Below are positions 7,812-16,221 of a DNA stretch of 64,000 nucleotides, piece after piece. Below the pieces are notes generated by a model, which was given only the letters and a program-made list of their open reading frames with translations, was not told the origin of the DNA and did not search any database. Origin of the DNA: Maribacter cobaltidurans (GTDB taxonomy: Bacteria > Bacteroidota > Bacteroidia > Flavobacteriales > Flavobacteriaceae); assembly GCF_002269385.1 (NCBI RefSeq), contig NZ_CP022957.1:3215001-3279000 (forward strand), in the 5' to 3' direction. The translations under genes were made by a program, and so were the position numbers. Positions within the stretch are counted from its first letter, which is position 1. Each line of letters opens with the position of its first letter.

Positions 7812-8123
7812 ATGGCAGATTTATCACAGGAGGAATGGACTTCCCAATTAGAAAATGATGATAATGCATTTATCCTTGACGTTCGTACAGAAGATGAGGT
7901 TGAGGAAGGATATATTCCCAATGCAACCAATATTGATATTTATAAAGGACAAGGGTTTATTGATGAACTGGAGAAGTTGGACAAGACCAAAAATTATTAT
8001 GTATACTGCCGGTCTGGTAACAGGTCAGGGCAGGCTTGTGCCATTATGAACAGTCTTGGTTTTAAAAATGCCTATAATTTAGAGGGTGGTTTTATGAACT
8101 GGGAAGGAGAGGTAGCCGAATAG
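7812..8123 (+). CDS. Rhodanese-like domain protein
   Basis: A single rhodanese domain of 103 residues. The active-site loop YCRSGNRSGQA near residues 71-81 has the catalytic cysteine, so persulfide or sulfurtransferase chemistry is possible. FILDVRTEDEVEEGYIPNATNID is the conserved N-terminal half. No signal peptide, so probably cytoplasmic. A TACTTTTG -7-like box lies at 7787-7794, and a strong terminator follows the stop, so it seems to be a single-gene unit. Confidence 0.92.
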   Translation: MADLSQEEWTSQLENDDNAFILDVRTEDEVEEGYIPNATNIDIYKGQGFIDELEKLDKTKNYYVYCRSGNRSGQACAIMNSLGFKNAYNLEGGFMNWEGEVAE

Positions 8124-8147
8124 ATAAAATTTAAATACTAAATTGTA

Positions 8148-8172
8148 GACCCGCCCAATAGCGGGTCTTTTT
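8148..8172 (+). terminator. Intrinsic terminator after the rhodanese gene
   Basis: GACCCGC, loop CCAATA, GCGGGTC, then TTTTT. It ends 12 nt before the next start codon, so the DUF2851 gene needs its own promoter or relies on read-through. Confidence 0.85.
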
Positions 8173-8183
8173 AGTTTTAAAAC

Positions 8184-9461
8184 ATGCGCGAGGACTTGTT
8201 ACATTATATATGGAAGTACAAAAAATATCCTGTCCAGGGCTTAAAGGCTTCAAAGGGTGAGAATCTGACAATTTTGAATTCTGGCTCACATAATCACCTG
8301 AGCGGACCGGATTTTTTTAATGCCCAAGTGCGGATTGCTGATCAGCTTTGGGCAGGTAACGTTGAAATTCATGTTAACTCTTCAGATTGGTATGCGCATA
8401 ACCATCAAGAGGATAAAAATTATGATAATGTTATTCTTCACGTAGTATGGAATGACGATGTATCCGTATTTAGGGCCGATGGTACTGAAATTCCCACCCT
8501 AGAGTTGAAAAACTATATAGACTCACAGCTATTGGGCAGATATCAAAAATTAATGCAAGGGCAAAGGGAAAGATTTATCAATTGTGGAAATGATATCAAC
8601 ACAATCCCGAAATTTGATTTTATACATTGGCAAGAGCGATTGTATTTGGAAAGGTTGGAGGACAAATCCAAAGTAATTTTAATCCTTTTGGAAGAATGTG
8701 GACAGGATTGGGAAAAGGTTCTATTTGTATTGTTATTAAAAAATTTTGGAAGCAAAATCAATGGAGAGGCTTTTATGCAGATTGGTTTGCATTTGGATTT
8801 TTCCATTGTAAGACATTTAATTGGCAAACCTTTGGAGTTGGAAAGTTTGCTTTTTGGAATGGCCGGTCTTTTAGAATCAGATAATAGTATCGATTCGTAT
8901 TATGGAGAGTTAAGGAAAAATTTTCAATACTTAAGGCATAAATTCAATATTGACCATTCAATCGGCTCTGCCTCGTTTTTTAAACTAAGGCCTCCTAATT
9001 TTCCTACCATTCGGTTATCACAGTTTGCTACATTATACGGTGGTAACAATAATTTGTTCCATCACCTCATGCATTGTAGCGATGATGAAATATTCCAACA
9101 ATTTGGAATAAGTGCCTCAACGTATTGGGATTCACATTATAATTTTGGAAAAACTTCAAAAGGAGGAGTTAAAAGGATTTCCAAAAAATTTGTGGACCTT
9201 TTGACCATCAATACTATTGTCCCACTTAGGTTCTGTTATCAAAAACACAAGGGAATGGCTCAACCGGAGCGTGTTCTTGGTACAGTTCAGAAAATTAAAG
9301 CGGAGAAGAACGGAATCATAGATAGTTACAGGAATTTGAATATTGAGGTAAATTCGGCCTGGGAAAGTCAATCCCTATTGCAATTATACAATAACTATTG
9401 TAGCAATAATAAATGTTTACGGTGTGTTGTAGGCACCCGATTATTAAATTTAAAAACCTAA
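8184..9461 (+). CDS. DUF2851 family protein
   Basis: A 425-residue soluble protein matching the Bacteroidota DUF2851 family. Typical features are LLHYIWKYKKYP at the start, HNHLSGPDFFNAQVRI near residue 36, GNVEIHVNSSDWYAHNH near 59-75 and YDNVILHVVWNDD near 80-92. A cysteine-rich end (YNNYCSNNKCLRCVVGTRLL) could bind a metal. No biochemical function is established for the family. It is followed after 10 nt by a PspC-like gene and then a K+ channel gene, with which it probably forms an operon. Confidence 0.9.
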   Translation: MREDLLHYIWKYKKYPVQGLKASKGENLTILNSGSHNHLSGPDFFNAQVRIADQLWAGNVEIHVNSSDWYAHNHQEDKNYDNVILHVVWNDDVSVFRADGTEIPTLELKNYIDSQLLGRYQKLMQGQRERFINCGNDINTIPKFDFIHWQERLYLERLEDKSKVILILLEECGQDWEKVLFVLLLKNFGSKINGEAFMQIGLHLDFSIVRHLIGKPLELESLLFGMAGLLESDNSIDSYYGELRKNFQYLRHKFNIDHSIGSASFFKLRPPNFPTIRLSQFATLYGGNNNLFHHLMHCSDDEIFQQFGISASTYWDSHYNFGKTSKGGVKRISKKFVDLLTINTIVPLRFCYQKHKGMAQPERVLGTVQKIKAEKNGIIDSYRNLNIEVNSAWESQSLLQLYNNYCSNNKCLRCVVGTRLLNLKT

Positions 9462-9471
9462 TTTTATCCGT

Positions 9472-9699
9472 ATGAAAATATTCTATGACTTGTTACATTA
9501 TCTCCAAAAGAGAGGGTTCGAGGTTTGTAGAAGAATAGCCGATAGACTTGGTATTAGAGCCAGAGTGGTGCGTACCTCTTTTATCTATCTTACCTTTATG
9601 ACCTTGGGCTTCGGGTTTGCCCTATATCTATTTTTGGCCTTTTGGCTTAAAATCAAGGATTTGGTGTATACCAAAAGAACGTCTGTTTTTGATCTATAA
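9472..9699 (+). CDS. PspC domain-like small membrane protein
   Basis: 75 residues. The first half resembles PspC domains (GFEVCRRIADRLGIRARVVRTSFIY), with a hydrophobic segment at about 40-62 (LTFMTLGFGFALYLFLAFWL). PspC-family proteins in other bacteria act in envelope-stress responses, but no psp genes are nearby and the role here is unknown. It lies 10 nt after the DUF2851 gene and 2 nt before the K+ channel gene. Confidence 0.75.
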   Translation: MKIFYDLLHYLQKRGFEVCRRIADRLGIRARVVRTSFIYLTFMTLGFGFALYLFLAFWLKIKDLVYTKRTSVFDL

Positions 9700-9701
9700 T
9701 T

Positions 9702-10715
9702 ATGGTTAAACTTTTTCGCTCTAAAATCTATTTGGCATTGACCCTAATGGTTATGGTGCTTTTATTCGGGGTTTTGGGCTATCGATTTATTGCAGATTAC
9801 GCTTGGATAGACGCCTTTTATATGACTATAATTACCGTGACCACTGTGGGTTTCTCAGAGGTGAGGCCCATGGGTGTGGAAGGTAAAATCTTTACGGTCA
9901 TATTAATAGTGACAAGTGTGTTTATCGTTGGTTTTGCCATTTCGGTGATTACAGAATATTTATTAAGCAGGAATAATCCACAAATCTTAAAACAAAAAAA
10001 AGTGAAAAATACGGTTGACAAGTTATCCAATCATGTTGTAGTCTGCGGGTTTGGCCGAAACGGAATGCAGGCTGCAGAAAGGTTAAAAGCGTACAAAAAA
10101 CCTTTTGTTGTTATAGAAAAGGATAAGGAGCTACTTGAAAAGTATGAAGAAGATATTTTGTTCATGGAGGGAGACGCCAATGAGGACGAAGTATTGCTCG
10201 CCGCTGGTATTGATAGGGCCCAATATTTAATTGTTACCCTACCAGATGATGCGGCCAATCTTTTCGTTGTACTTTCAGCTAGGCAATTAAATTCCAAATT
10301 GTTCATCATTAGCAGGGCCTCACAGGTAACATCACAAAGAAAATTGCAGCTGGCCGGGGCGAACAAAGTTATAATGCCGGATAAGATAGGAGGAGATCAT
10401 ATGGCTTCCTTAGTGGTAATGCCCGATTTGATAACCTTTATGGACAAGCTTTCGGTAGAAGGGGAACATACAACAAATTTAGAAGAGGTTGCGATAGAGG
10501 ATTTCTCAAATCAGGTTGACTGTAATTCGCTAAGAGATTTGGATTTACGTAGAAAAACGGGATGTACCATTATTGGTTATATTGCACCCGACGGGGAATA
10601 CATTATCAATCCTGAAGCAGATTTACAATTACAGCCAAAAAGCAAGGTAATTGTATTGGGGCGACCCGAACAAATTAGAAAATTGAATGAAATGTTTCAT
10701 ATTGACTTAAGTTAA
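9702..10715 (+). CDS. Two-TM potassium channel with RCK (TrkA-N/TrkA-C) domains
   Basis: A 337-residue inner-membrane protein. TM1 lies at about residues 8-28, the pore helix and filter at about 35-55 (FYMTIITVTTVGFSEVRP) and TM2 at about 60-85. An RCK N-terminal Rossmann domain begins at VVVCGFGRNGMQAAERL near residue 110 (GxGxxG, nucleotide binding), and a TrkA-C domain spans about 250-337. This is the MthK-like layout of a ligand-gated K+ channel. The filter reads TVGFS rather than TVGYG, so strict K+ selectivity should not be assumed. It forms a tight operon with the two preceding genes. Confidence 0.9.
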   Translation: MVKLFRSKIYLALTLMVMVLLFGVLGYRFIADYAWIDAFYMTIITVTTVGFSEVRPMGVEGKIFTVILIVTSVFIVGFAISVITEYLLSRNNPQILKQKKVKNTVDKLSNHVVVCGFGRNGMQAAERLKAYKKPFVVIEKDKELLEKYEEDILFMEGDANEDEVLLAAGIDRAQYLIVTLPDDAANLFVVLSARQLNSKLFIISRASQVTSQRKLQLAGANKVIMPDKIGGDHMASLVVMPDLITFMDKLSVEGEHTTNLEEVAIEDFSNQVDCNSLRDLDLRRKTGCTIIGYIAPDGEYIINPEADLQLQPKSKVIVLGRPEQIRKLNEMFHIDLS

Positions 10716-10791
10716 TTCAACGTTATAATTTGAATGGGTTCTTTTTTTTTGTGATATTGCCATTCTAACTAACTAAAAAATCCAAAAGAGT

Positions 10792-12465
10792 ATGAAGTAT
10801 AGACTTCTGAGTTTTTGTTCGTTCATGTTACCATTTTTGTCAATGGCCCAAGAGGCAGGAGAAATGGGTATAGATGAAAAAATCGATAAAGTTTTCGGAA
10901 ATCTGACAGGGTGGTTCGTAGACTTTATTTTTTATCAGATACCTTTTTCAGAGAACATAAAAATATATTGGGTATTGTTCCCCTTAATACTTGGGGCGGG
11001 GTTCTTTACCATCTATTTCCGTTTTATCAATTTCACAGGAGTATGGACGGCCTTAAAGGTTGTAATGGGCAAGTACGAGGATATTGAGAAATATGGAGCT
11101 AAGGAGCTCTACGGGGAAGAAGGTATTGCAGCCGGAGTGGATTTGAACAAGGTGGAAAGTCTTGACAAGCACCTGGCCGATAACAAGGATGAAATTGTTG
11201 TTGATGGAGATATTCTTGATACCATACGGGATGAAAGTTCCAATGGTGAGGTTTCTCATTTTCAGGCATTGACAGCGGCATTATCGGCAACGGTTGGCCT
11301 TGGAAATATTGCAGGAGTAGCGGTAGCGGTTTCCATAGGCGGTGCAGGGGCTACATTTTGGATGATAATCGCGGGACTCTTGGGAATGGCCTCCAAATTT
11401 GTGGAGTGTACGCTAGGGGTAAAATATAGGGATGTTGGAGAAAATGGTACCATTTTTGGTGGGCCTATGTACTATTTGAACAAAGGACTCAAGAATAAAA
11501 ATTTAGGAAAAATATTGGCTGGGGCCTTTGCGGTAATGTGCATTGGAGGCTCATTTGGTGGAGGTAATATGTTCCAGGTGAACCAGGCCGTTCAACTTTT
11601 TGAAAATATGACCGGAGGTACGGAATCTTTCATCTTTGGTTATAGGTGGGTCTTTGGTGTGGTTATGGCCGTACTAGTTGGTATCGTTATTATTGGCGGT
11701 ATTAAGTCTATAGCCAAGGTGACCGACAAGATTGTTCCTTTTATGGTAGTCATTTATGTAGGGGCGTCTTTATTTGTATTAATTGCAAAATTTGATATGA
11801 TCGGTTGGGCCTTCAATGAGATAATTCAAGGTGCTTTCGCTCCAGTTGGCATCGTTGGTGGTGCAGTAGGGGTTATGATTCAAGGTTTTAGAAGGGCTGC
11901 ATTTTCAAATGAGGCCGGTGTCGGTTCGGCTTCCATTGCGCATTCTGCCGTTAGAACCAAATATCCAGCATCCGAGGGATTGGTTGCTCTATTGGAGCCG
12001 TTTATTGATACGGTGGTGGTTTGTACAATGACCGCTTTGGTTTTAATTATTACGGGCAATGTTGACCCTGGCAATGCAGGTCTTAATGATGCAGATGCCA
12101 TACTTTTGACATCCGGGGCTTTTGGTTCGGTAATCAGTTGGTTCCCTTATGTGCTAACAGTGGCCGTAGTGTTATTTGCCTTTAGTACCCAAATTTCTTG
12201 GTCCTATTATGGTTATCAAGCATGGGCCTATCTTTTTGGAAGGACCAAAAAAACGGAATATACCTATAAAATTATTTTCTGTCTTTTCGTGATAGTTGGG
12301 GCATCGGCTAGTATGAGTTCTGTAATCGGTTTTTCAGATGCTATGATTTTTGGTATGATGGTTCCCAATATGGTGGGTATTGTAATCTTGGCACCCAAGG
12401 TAAAAGCTGAATTGAAGAAATATATGAATGCCATAAAATTAAAGGTAAAGGCAGTTTCCGAATAG
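10792..12465 (+). CDS. Alanine/glycine:cation (Na+) symporter family protein
   Basis: A 557-residue polytopic transporter of the AGCS family. Signatures include QALTAALSATVGLGNIAGVAVAV, FGGPMYYLNKGL, GGSFGGGNMFQVNQAV, RRAAFSNEAGVGSASIAHSA and FSTQISWSYYGYQAW. It begins with a signal-like hydrophobic stretch ending SMAQ. An acidic insert of about 55 residues (near 90-145) separates the first membrane segments from the conserved core. Substrate is predicted to be alanine or glycine with Na+. A TTG-N19-TATAATTTG promoter-like arrangement at 10712-10742 has one extra base in the -7 box. The helix-hairpin-helix gene follows 9 nt downstream. Confidence 0.93.
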   Translation: MKYRLLSFCSFMLPFLSMAQEAGEMGIDEKIDKVFGNLTGWFVDFIFYQIPFSENIKIYWVLFPLILGAGFFTIYFRFINFTGVWTALKVVMGKYEDIEKYGAKELYGEEGIAAGVDLNKVESLDKHLADNKDEIVVDGDILDTIRDESSNGEVSHFQALTAALSATVGLGNIAGVAVAVSIGGAGATFWMIIAGLLGMASKFVECTLGVKYRDVGENGTIFGGPMYYLNKGLKNKNLGKILAGAFAVMCIGGSFGGGNMFQVNQAVQLFENMTGGTESFIFGYRWVFGVVMAVLVGIVIIGGIKSIAKVTDKIVPFMVVIYVGASLFVLIAKFDMIGWAFNEIIQGAFAPVGIVGGAVGVMIQGFRRAAFSNEAGVGSASIAHSAVRTKYPASEGLVALLEPFIDTVVVCTMTALVLIITGNVDPGNAGLNDADAILLTSGAFGSVISWFPYVLTVAVVLFAFSTQISWSYYGYQAWAYLFGRTKKTEYTYKIIFCLFVIVGASASMSSVIGFSDAMIFGMMVPNMVGIVILAPKVKAELKKYMNAIKLKVKAVSE

Positions 12466-12474
12466 TTTTATCTG

Positions 12475-13362
12475 ATGGCATTGAAAAAATCCCACTTTAA
12501 GTTCAATAAACAGGAACGGAGTGGGATTTTCTTTTTATTGTTGCTTATTGTTCTGGTCCAAATACTATTTTGTTTATATACCCAGTTTAAGGTCGATAGG
12601 AATGACCCTTTGATTCTTAATGATGAAGTCCAGTCAAAAATCGATTCATTAAAAGAACGGCAAGCACAAAAGGATTCCATAATAATCTATCCCTTCAACC
12701 CTAATTTCATTACAGATTATAAAGGTTATACGTTAGGAATGTCGTTGGATGAAATTGAACGTTTACACGAATTTAGGGAACAGGGGAAATTTGTGAATTC
12801 CGAGGAAGAATTTCAGCAAGTCACTGGAGTTTCGGATTCTTTGCTGAATAAAATATCCAAAAGCTTTAAGTTTCCGGAATGGACACAGAAGGTTAAAATA
12901 AGTGGATCAAGGAATAGGGTGCCAATTAGCTCACCCAAAAACGAACTTAAATCGGTTTCCATATTAGATATCAATAGGGTTACTGCCGAAGAGCTAAAAT
13001 CAATAAATGGAATAGGGGACAAATTGTCTGAACGAATCGTGAAATTTAGGGATAGGTTGGGAGGTTTTTTAATAAACGACCAGTTGAACGATGTATATGG
13101 GTTAGATCCCGAAGTTGCCCAACGTGTACTTCAAAGATATAAGGTGCTTAAAGCACCTCAGATTCAGAAAATTGACCTAGAAACGGCAACGGTTGCGGAA
13201 TTGGCAAAACTTGTGTACATACCTAGGTCTGTAGCGGAAAATATTGTCGCATATCGGGAGCTTAACGGAGGTATCGATTCCTTTGACGAATTGTTGCAAA
13301 TCGAGAATTTTCCGGCCGATAGGATTGATAGAATTCCACTATATTTGTCGCTCAAAAAATAA
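12475..13362 (+). CDS. Helix-hairpin-helix domain membrane-anchored protein
   Basis: 295 residues. One membrane segment near residues 15-36 (SGIFFLLLLIVLVQILFCLY) is followed by three HhH-like segments. The best are SILDINRVTAEELKSINGIG with GDKLSERIVKFRDRLGGF (about 160-195) and IDLETATVAELAKLVYIP (about 223-240). The ComEA-like HhH pairs suggest DNA binding at the membrane or periplasmic face, as in DNA uptake, but this is inference. The start is 9 nt after the symporter stop, and an acyl-CoA dehydrogenase gene follows after 4 nt. Confidence 0.85.
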   Translation: MALKKSHFKFNKQERSGIFFLLLLIVLVQILFCLYTQFKVDRNDPLILNDEVQSKIDSLKERQAQKDSIIIYPFNPNFITDYKGYTLGMSLDEIERLHEFREQGKFVNSEEEFQQVTGVSDSLLNKISKSFKFPEWTQKVKISGSRNRVPISSPKNELKSVSILDINRVTAEELKSINGIGDKLSERIVKFRDRLGGFLINDQLNDVYGLDPEVAQRVLQRYKVLKAPQIQKIDLETATVAELAKLVYIPRSVAENIVAYRELNGGIDSFDELLQIENFPADRIDRIPLYLSLKK

Positions 13363-13366
13363 AGCT

Positions 13367-14536
13367 ATGAGCACGATTTACTTCACGGAGGAACATCTTT
13401 TATTCAGGCAAAGCCTTAAGGATTTTTTGCAGAAGGAGGTGGTTCCCCACGTAGAAGAATGGGAAAGAACAGGTACTATAGATCGATTTATTTGGAAAAA
13501 GTTTGGGGAGATGGGCTACTTTGGTTTAGCCACCCCAGAAGCCTATGGAGGTCTGGGATTGGATATTTTCTATACGGTAATCTTGTTGGAGGAGTTGCAA
13601 AAAATAAATTCTGGAGGTTTTGCGGCTGCCATTTGGGCCCACGCCTATTTGGCCATGACCCATTTGAATAAGGAGGCGAATGATGACATTAAGGAGCGAT
13701 ATTTGACACCAAGTGTAGATGGTGAAAAAATAGGTTGTCTTTGTATAACGGAACCTTTTGGTGGTAGTGATGTGGCAAGCATGAGAACAACGGCCATAAA
13801 AAAGGAGGATAAATATATTCTGAACGGATCAAAAACTTTTATTACCAATGGCGTGTATGCAGATTACATGATTGTAGCGGCAAAAACCGATATGGAATTG
13901 GGGAATAAGGGCATAAGTATTTTTGTGGTTGATCGTAAAAGCAAAGGAGTTACCGCAAATAAGTTGAACAAATTGGGCTGGAGAGCTTCGGATACAGCCG
14001 AATTGGCATTTGATAATGTTGAGGTTCCATTAAAAAATCTAATGGGAAAGGAGAATATGGGTTTTTCCTATATTATGGAGCATTTTAGTTTGGAACGCTT
14101 AATTATGGGGGTAAATGCCCATGCCAGAGCTGAGTATGCTTTGGACTATGCATTACAGTACATGTCAGAAAGGGAGGCCTTTGGGAAGACCATTGACAAA
14201 TTTCAGGCTTTACGCCATCGTGTTGTGGACTTGCATGCCGATATTGAAATGTGTAAACAATATAACTACTATGTGGCCGGTAGATTGGATAAGGGTGAGT
14301 ACGTAGTCAAGGAAGCAACCATTTCAAAACTAAAATCGACTAAGATGGCCGACGAGGTTGCCTATGAATGTTTGCAATTTTTAGGTGGATATGGCTATAT
14401 AGAGGATTACCCAATGGCAAGACTTTTAAGAGACAGTAGATTAGGTCCCATTGGTGGTGGAACTTCCGAAATTCTTAGAGAAATTATTGCCAAGATTATC
14501 ATTGATAAAAAAGAATATCGACCAGCTGCAGATTAA
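13367..14536 (+). CDS. Acyl-CoA dehydrogenase
   Basis: A 389-residue FAD flavoenzyme that introduces the alpha-beta double bond of acyl-CoAs. Visible signatures are CITEPFGGSDVASMRTTA (near 126-143), FITNGVYADY, GWRASDTAELAFDNVEVP (204-221) and the C-terminal GGYGYIEDYPMARLLRDSR. The loop that carries Glu in medium- and short-chain enzymes reads PIGGGTSEIL here, without that Glu. E243 in SLERLIMG sits where long-chain and isovaleryl-type enzymes keep the catalytic base. The start was placed at the ATG giving MSTIYFTEEH; an upstream in-frame ATG at 13244 lies inside the previous gene. Substrate length is not predictable. Confidence 0.92.
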   Translation: MSTIYFTEEHLLFRQSLKDFLQKEVVPHVEEWERTGTIDRFIWKKFGEMGYFGLATPEAYGGLGLDIFYTVILLEELQKINSGGFAAAIWAHAYLAMTHLNKEANDDIKERYLTPSVDGEKIGCLCITEPFGGSDVASMRTTAIKKEDKYILNGSKTFITNGVYADYMIVAAKTDMELGNKGISIFVVDRKSKGVTANKLNKLGWRASDTAELAFDNVEVPLKNLMGKENMGFSYIMEHFSLERLIMGVNAHARAEYALDYALQYMSEREAFGKTIDKFQALRHRVVDLHADIEMCKQYNYYVAGRLDKGEYVVKEATISKLKSTKMADEVAYECLQFLGGYGYIEDYPMARLLRDSRLGPIGGGTSEILREIIAKIIIDKKEYRPAAD

Positions 14537-14570
14537 TTCATTGATTTGGATTTTTAAATTCACCCAAAAG

Positions 14571-14600
14571 TTGTGTATTGAAAATTAGTTTTTATCTTTG
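14571..14600 (+). promoter_or_regulatory. rpsU promoter (Bacteroidota type)
   Basis: TTG (14571-14573), 19 nt, then TATCTTTG (14593-14600), a full match to TAnnTTTG. The predicted start is about 30 nt upstream of rpsU. Confidence 0.7.
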
Positions 14601-14617
14601 CGCCCTTAATCATAAAG

Positions 14618-14626
14618 AAAGGAGGT
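14618..14626 (+). promoter_or_regulatory. Strong Shine-Dalgarno before rpsU
   Basis: AAAGGAGGT, with GGAGG ending 9 nt before the ATG. Shine-Dalgarno sequences are otherwise nearly absent in this window. In Flavobacteriia the 16S anti-Shine-Dalgarno is sequestered on the ribosome with the help of bS21, so a strong site before the bS21 gene itself fits a feedback loop. Confidence 0.8.
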
Positions 14627-14634
14627 TGTAGCCC

Positions 14635-14829
14635 ATGTTAATAATACCAGTAAAAGAAGGAGAAAACATAGATAGAGCTTTAAAACGTTTCAAGAGAAAG
14701 TTTGATAAGACAGGTACAATGAGACAGTTGAGAAAACGTCAGCAGTTTACTAAGCCTTCAGTAGAGAGAAGAGCACAAATACAAAAAGCACAGTATATTC
14801 AAGGTTTAAGAGACCAAGAGGAAATCTAG
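14635..14829 (+). CDS. rpsU: 30S ribosomal protein bS21
   Basis: A 64-residue basic protein with the bS21 start MLIIPVKEGENIDRALKRFK and the RAQIQKAQYIQ C-terminal part. It binds the 30S platform near the 3' end of 16S rRNA. The upstream region has a near-perfect promoter and, unusually for this phylum, a strong Shine-Dalgarno. An intrinsic terminator follows, so it is a monocistronic unit. Length is normal for the Bacteroidota form. Confidence 0.96.
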   Translation: MLIIPVKEGENIDRALKRFKRKFDKTGTMRQLRKRQQFTKPSVERRAQIQKAQYIQGLRDQEEI

Positions 14830-14854
14830 GTTTTTTACTTGTACAAATTTTAAG

Positions 14855-14879
14855 AATCCCGCCCAAGGCGGGATTTTTT
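14855..14879 (+). terminator. Intrinsic terminator after rpsU
   Basis: AATCCCGCC, loop CAA, GGCGGGATT, then a T-run. Confidence 0.88.
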
Positions 14880-14922
14880 ATTTAGGGTGTTTTTCCAGGA
14901 TTACATTTCCTAACTTTGGAAT

Positions 14923-15816
14923 ATGTTTTTGATTCAATTTATTGAATACCTGTCCTTGGAAAAGAAATACTCCACGAATACCGTGCAGGCGTATCGTAAG
15001 GATTTTCTTGAATTTCAGGAATTCTGCAGATTGGACCATCATGTTGATGATCTTGATACCATACCTTATAATGTTATAAGGAATTGGGTAGTCTCGTTGT
15101 CTGAAAATGGGGTTAGTACAAGGACCATCAATCGAAAGATTGCATCATTAAAGGCCTATTATAAATTTCTACAAAAAATAGGCGAGATAGACATTAATCC
15201 CTTGGCGAAGCATAAGGCCCTAAAAACATCAAAAAAAATACAGACTCCCTTTTCCGAGACGGAGATGGACAATGTCTTAACCAGTATAGAGTATTCGGAT
15301 GATTTTGAAGGTAAAAGAGACCAGTTGATAATACACTTACTTTATTCAACGGGTATACGAAGGGCTGAATTGGTGAACTTGAAGCTAAAAAATGTTGACT
15401 TGCAAGAAAGATCAATGAAGGTTTTGGGCAAAAGAAACAAGGAGCGAATTATTCCTTTGTTAAGGGAGACCGTTGTTTTGTTTGAGATATATTTAGGGGA
15501 TAGGGAATGCTTAAAAACAATACAGGATGTGGACACTGTTTTCCTGACCAATACAGGCAATAAAATATATGAAACCCTTGTTTATAGAATTATAAATAAG
15601 TATTTTAGAAAGGTTTCTGCTAAGGTGAAAAAGAGTCCCCATATATTGAGGCATACCTTTGCTACACATCTTTTAAATAAAGGTGCCGATCTCAATTCAG
15701 TAAAGGAGTTGTTGGGACATGCAAGTTTGGCGTCGACACAAGTGTACACGCATAATAGCATTGCAGAACTTAAAAGAATTCACGCTTCTTCCCACCCTAG
15801 GGGAAAAAATAAATAG
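14923..15816 (+). CDS. Tyrosine recombinase, XerC/XerD-like
   Basis: A 297-residue site-specific recombinase. The N-terminal SAM-like DNA-binding domain (1-90, with YSTNTVQAYRKDFLEF) is followed by a catalytic domain. The Arg-His-Arg-His-Tyr set is visible in STGIRRAEL, HILRHTFATHLL and LLGHASLASTQVYTH. Such Xer proteins resolve chromosome dimers at dif. Its position between rpsU and hpf, without att sites or phage genes, argues for a housekeeping protein rather than a mobile-element integrase. XerC versus XerD cannot be decided here. Confidence 0.9.
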   Translation: MFLIQFIEYLSLEKKYSTNTVQAYRKDFLEFQEFCRLDHHVDDLDTIPYNVIRNWVVSLSENGVSTRTINRKIASLKAYYKFLQKIGEIDINPLAKHKALKTSKKIQTPFSETEMDNVLTSIEYSDDFEGKRDQLIIHLLYSTGIRRAELVNLKLKNVDLQERSMKVLGKRNKERIIPLLRETVVLFEIYLGDRECLKTIQDVDTVFLTNTGNKIYETLVYRIINKYFRKVSAKVKKSPHILRHTFATHLLNKGADLNSVKELLGHASLASTQVYTHNSIAELKRIHASSHPRGKNK

Positions 15817-15866
15817 ATAGTCTAATTCCGTCCCATTAACATTAAGGGACATTAAAATTTTAGCTT

Positions 15867-16169
15867 ATGAAAGTAAACGCACAATCCGTAAATTTTAATG
15901 CAGATGTTAAATTGATTGATTTTCTGCAAAACCGTTTGGATAAGCTGGAAACCTTTTATGACAAAGTCATAAGTTCAGATGTTTATTTGAAGGTTGAGAA
16001 TACAAGCTCCAAGGAGAACAAGATTGTGGAAATTAAGTTAAATGTCCCAAAGAACAATTTTATGGTGAAAAAACAGTGTAAATCCTTTGAAGAGGCCGTG
16101 GATACAGCATGTAGTTCTTTAGAAAGAAAACTGATTAAGAGGAAAGAAAAATTAAGGCCACATGCCTGA
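15867..16169 (+). CDS. Ribosome hibernation-promoting factor / RaiA family (short form)
   Basis: A 100-residue HPF/YfiA-type protein that binds the 30S decoding region and inactivates ribosomes in slow growth. The beta-alpha-beta-beta-beta-alpha fold is recognisable from VNFNADVKLIDFLQNRLDKL, VYLKVENTSSKENKIVEIKL and the helix SFEEAVDTACSSLERKLIKRKEKL. It is the short form without the C-terminal dimerisation domain. It follows the Xer gene by 50 nt and precedes the tRNA-tuf cluster. Confidence 0.92.
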   Translation: MKVNAQSVNFNADVKLIDFLQNRLDKLETFYDKVISSDVYLKVENTSSKENKIVEIKLNVPKNNFMVKKQCKSFEEAVDTACSSLERKLIKRKEKLRPHA

Positions 16170-16190
16170 ATAAAATTTTTGAAAATTTGT

Positions 16191-16220
16191 TTTGAAAAAA
16201 CAAATAAATCTATACATTTG
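16191..16220 (+). promoter_or_regulatory. Promoter for the tRNA-tuf cluster
   Basis: TTTG (16191-16194), 18 nt, TACATTTG (16213-16220), an excellent Bacteroidota promoter. Its predicted start falls inside the left arm of the hairpin that follows. Confidence 0.75.
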
Positions 16221-16221
16221 C

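Noticed and set aside
13244..13366. Upstream in-frame extension of the acyl-CoA dehydrogenase by 41 codons
   Set aside because: It overlaps the end of the helix-hairpin-helix gene and its translation is not like the family; the ATG at 13367 gives the normal N-terminus.
14923..15816. Tyrosine recombinase as integrase of a mobile element
   Set aside because: It sits between rpsU and hpf, has normal Xer length, and no direct repeats, att-like tRNA ends or cargo genes were seen.
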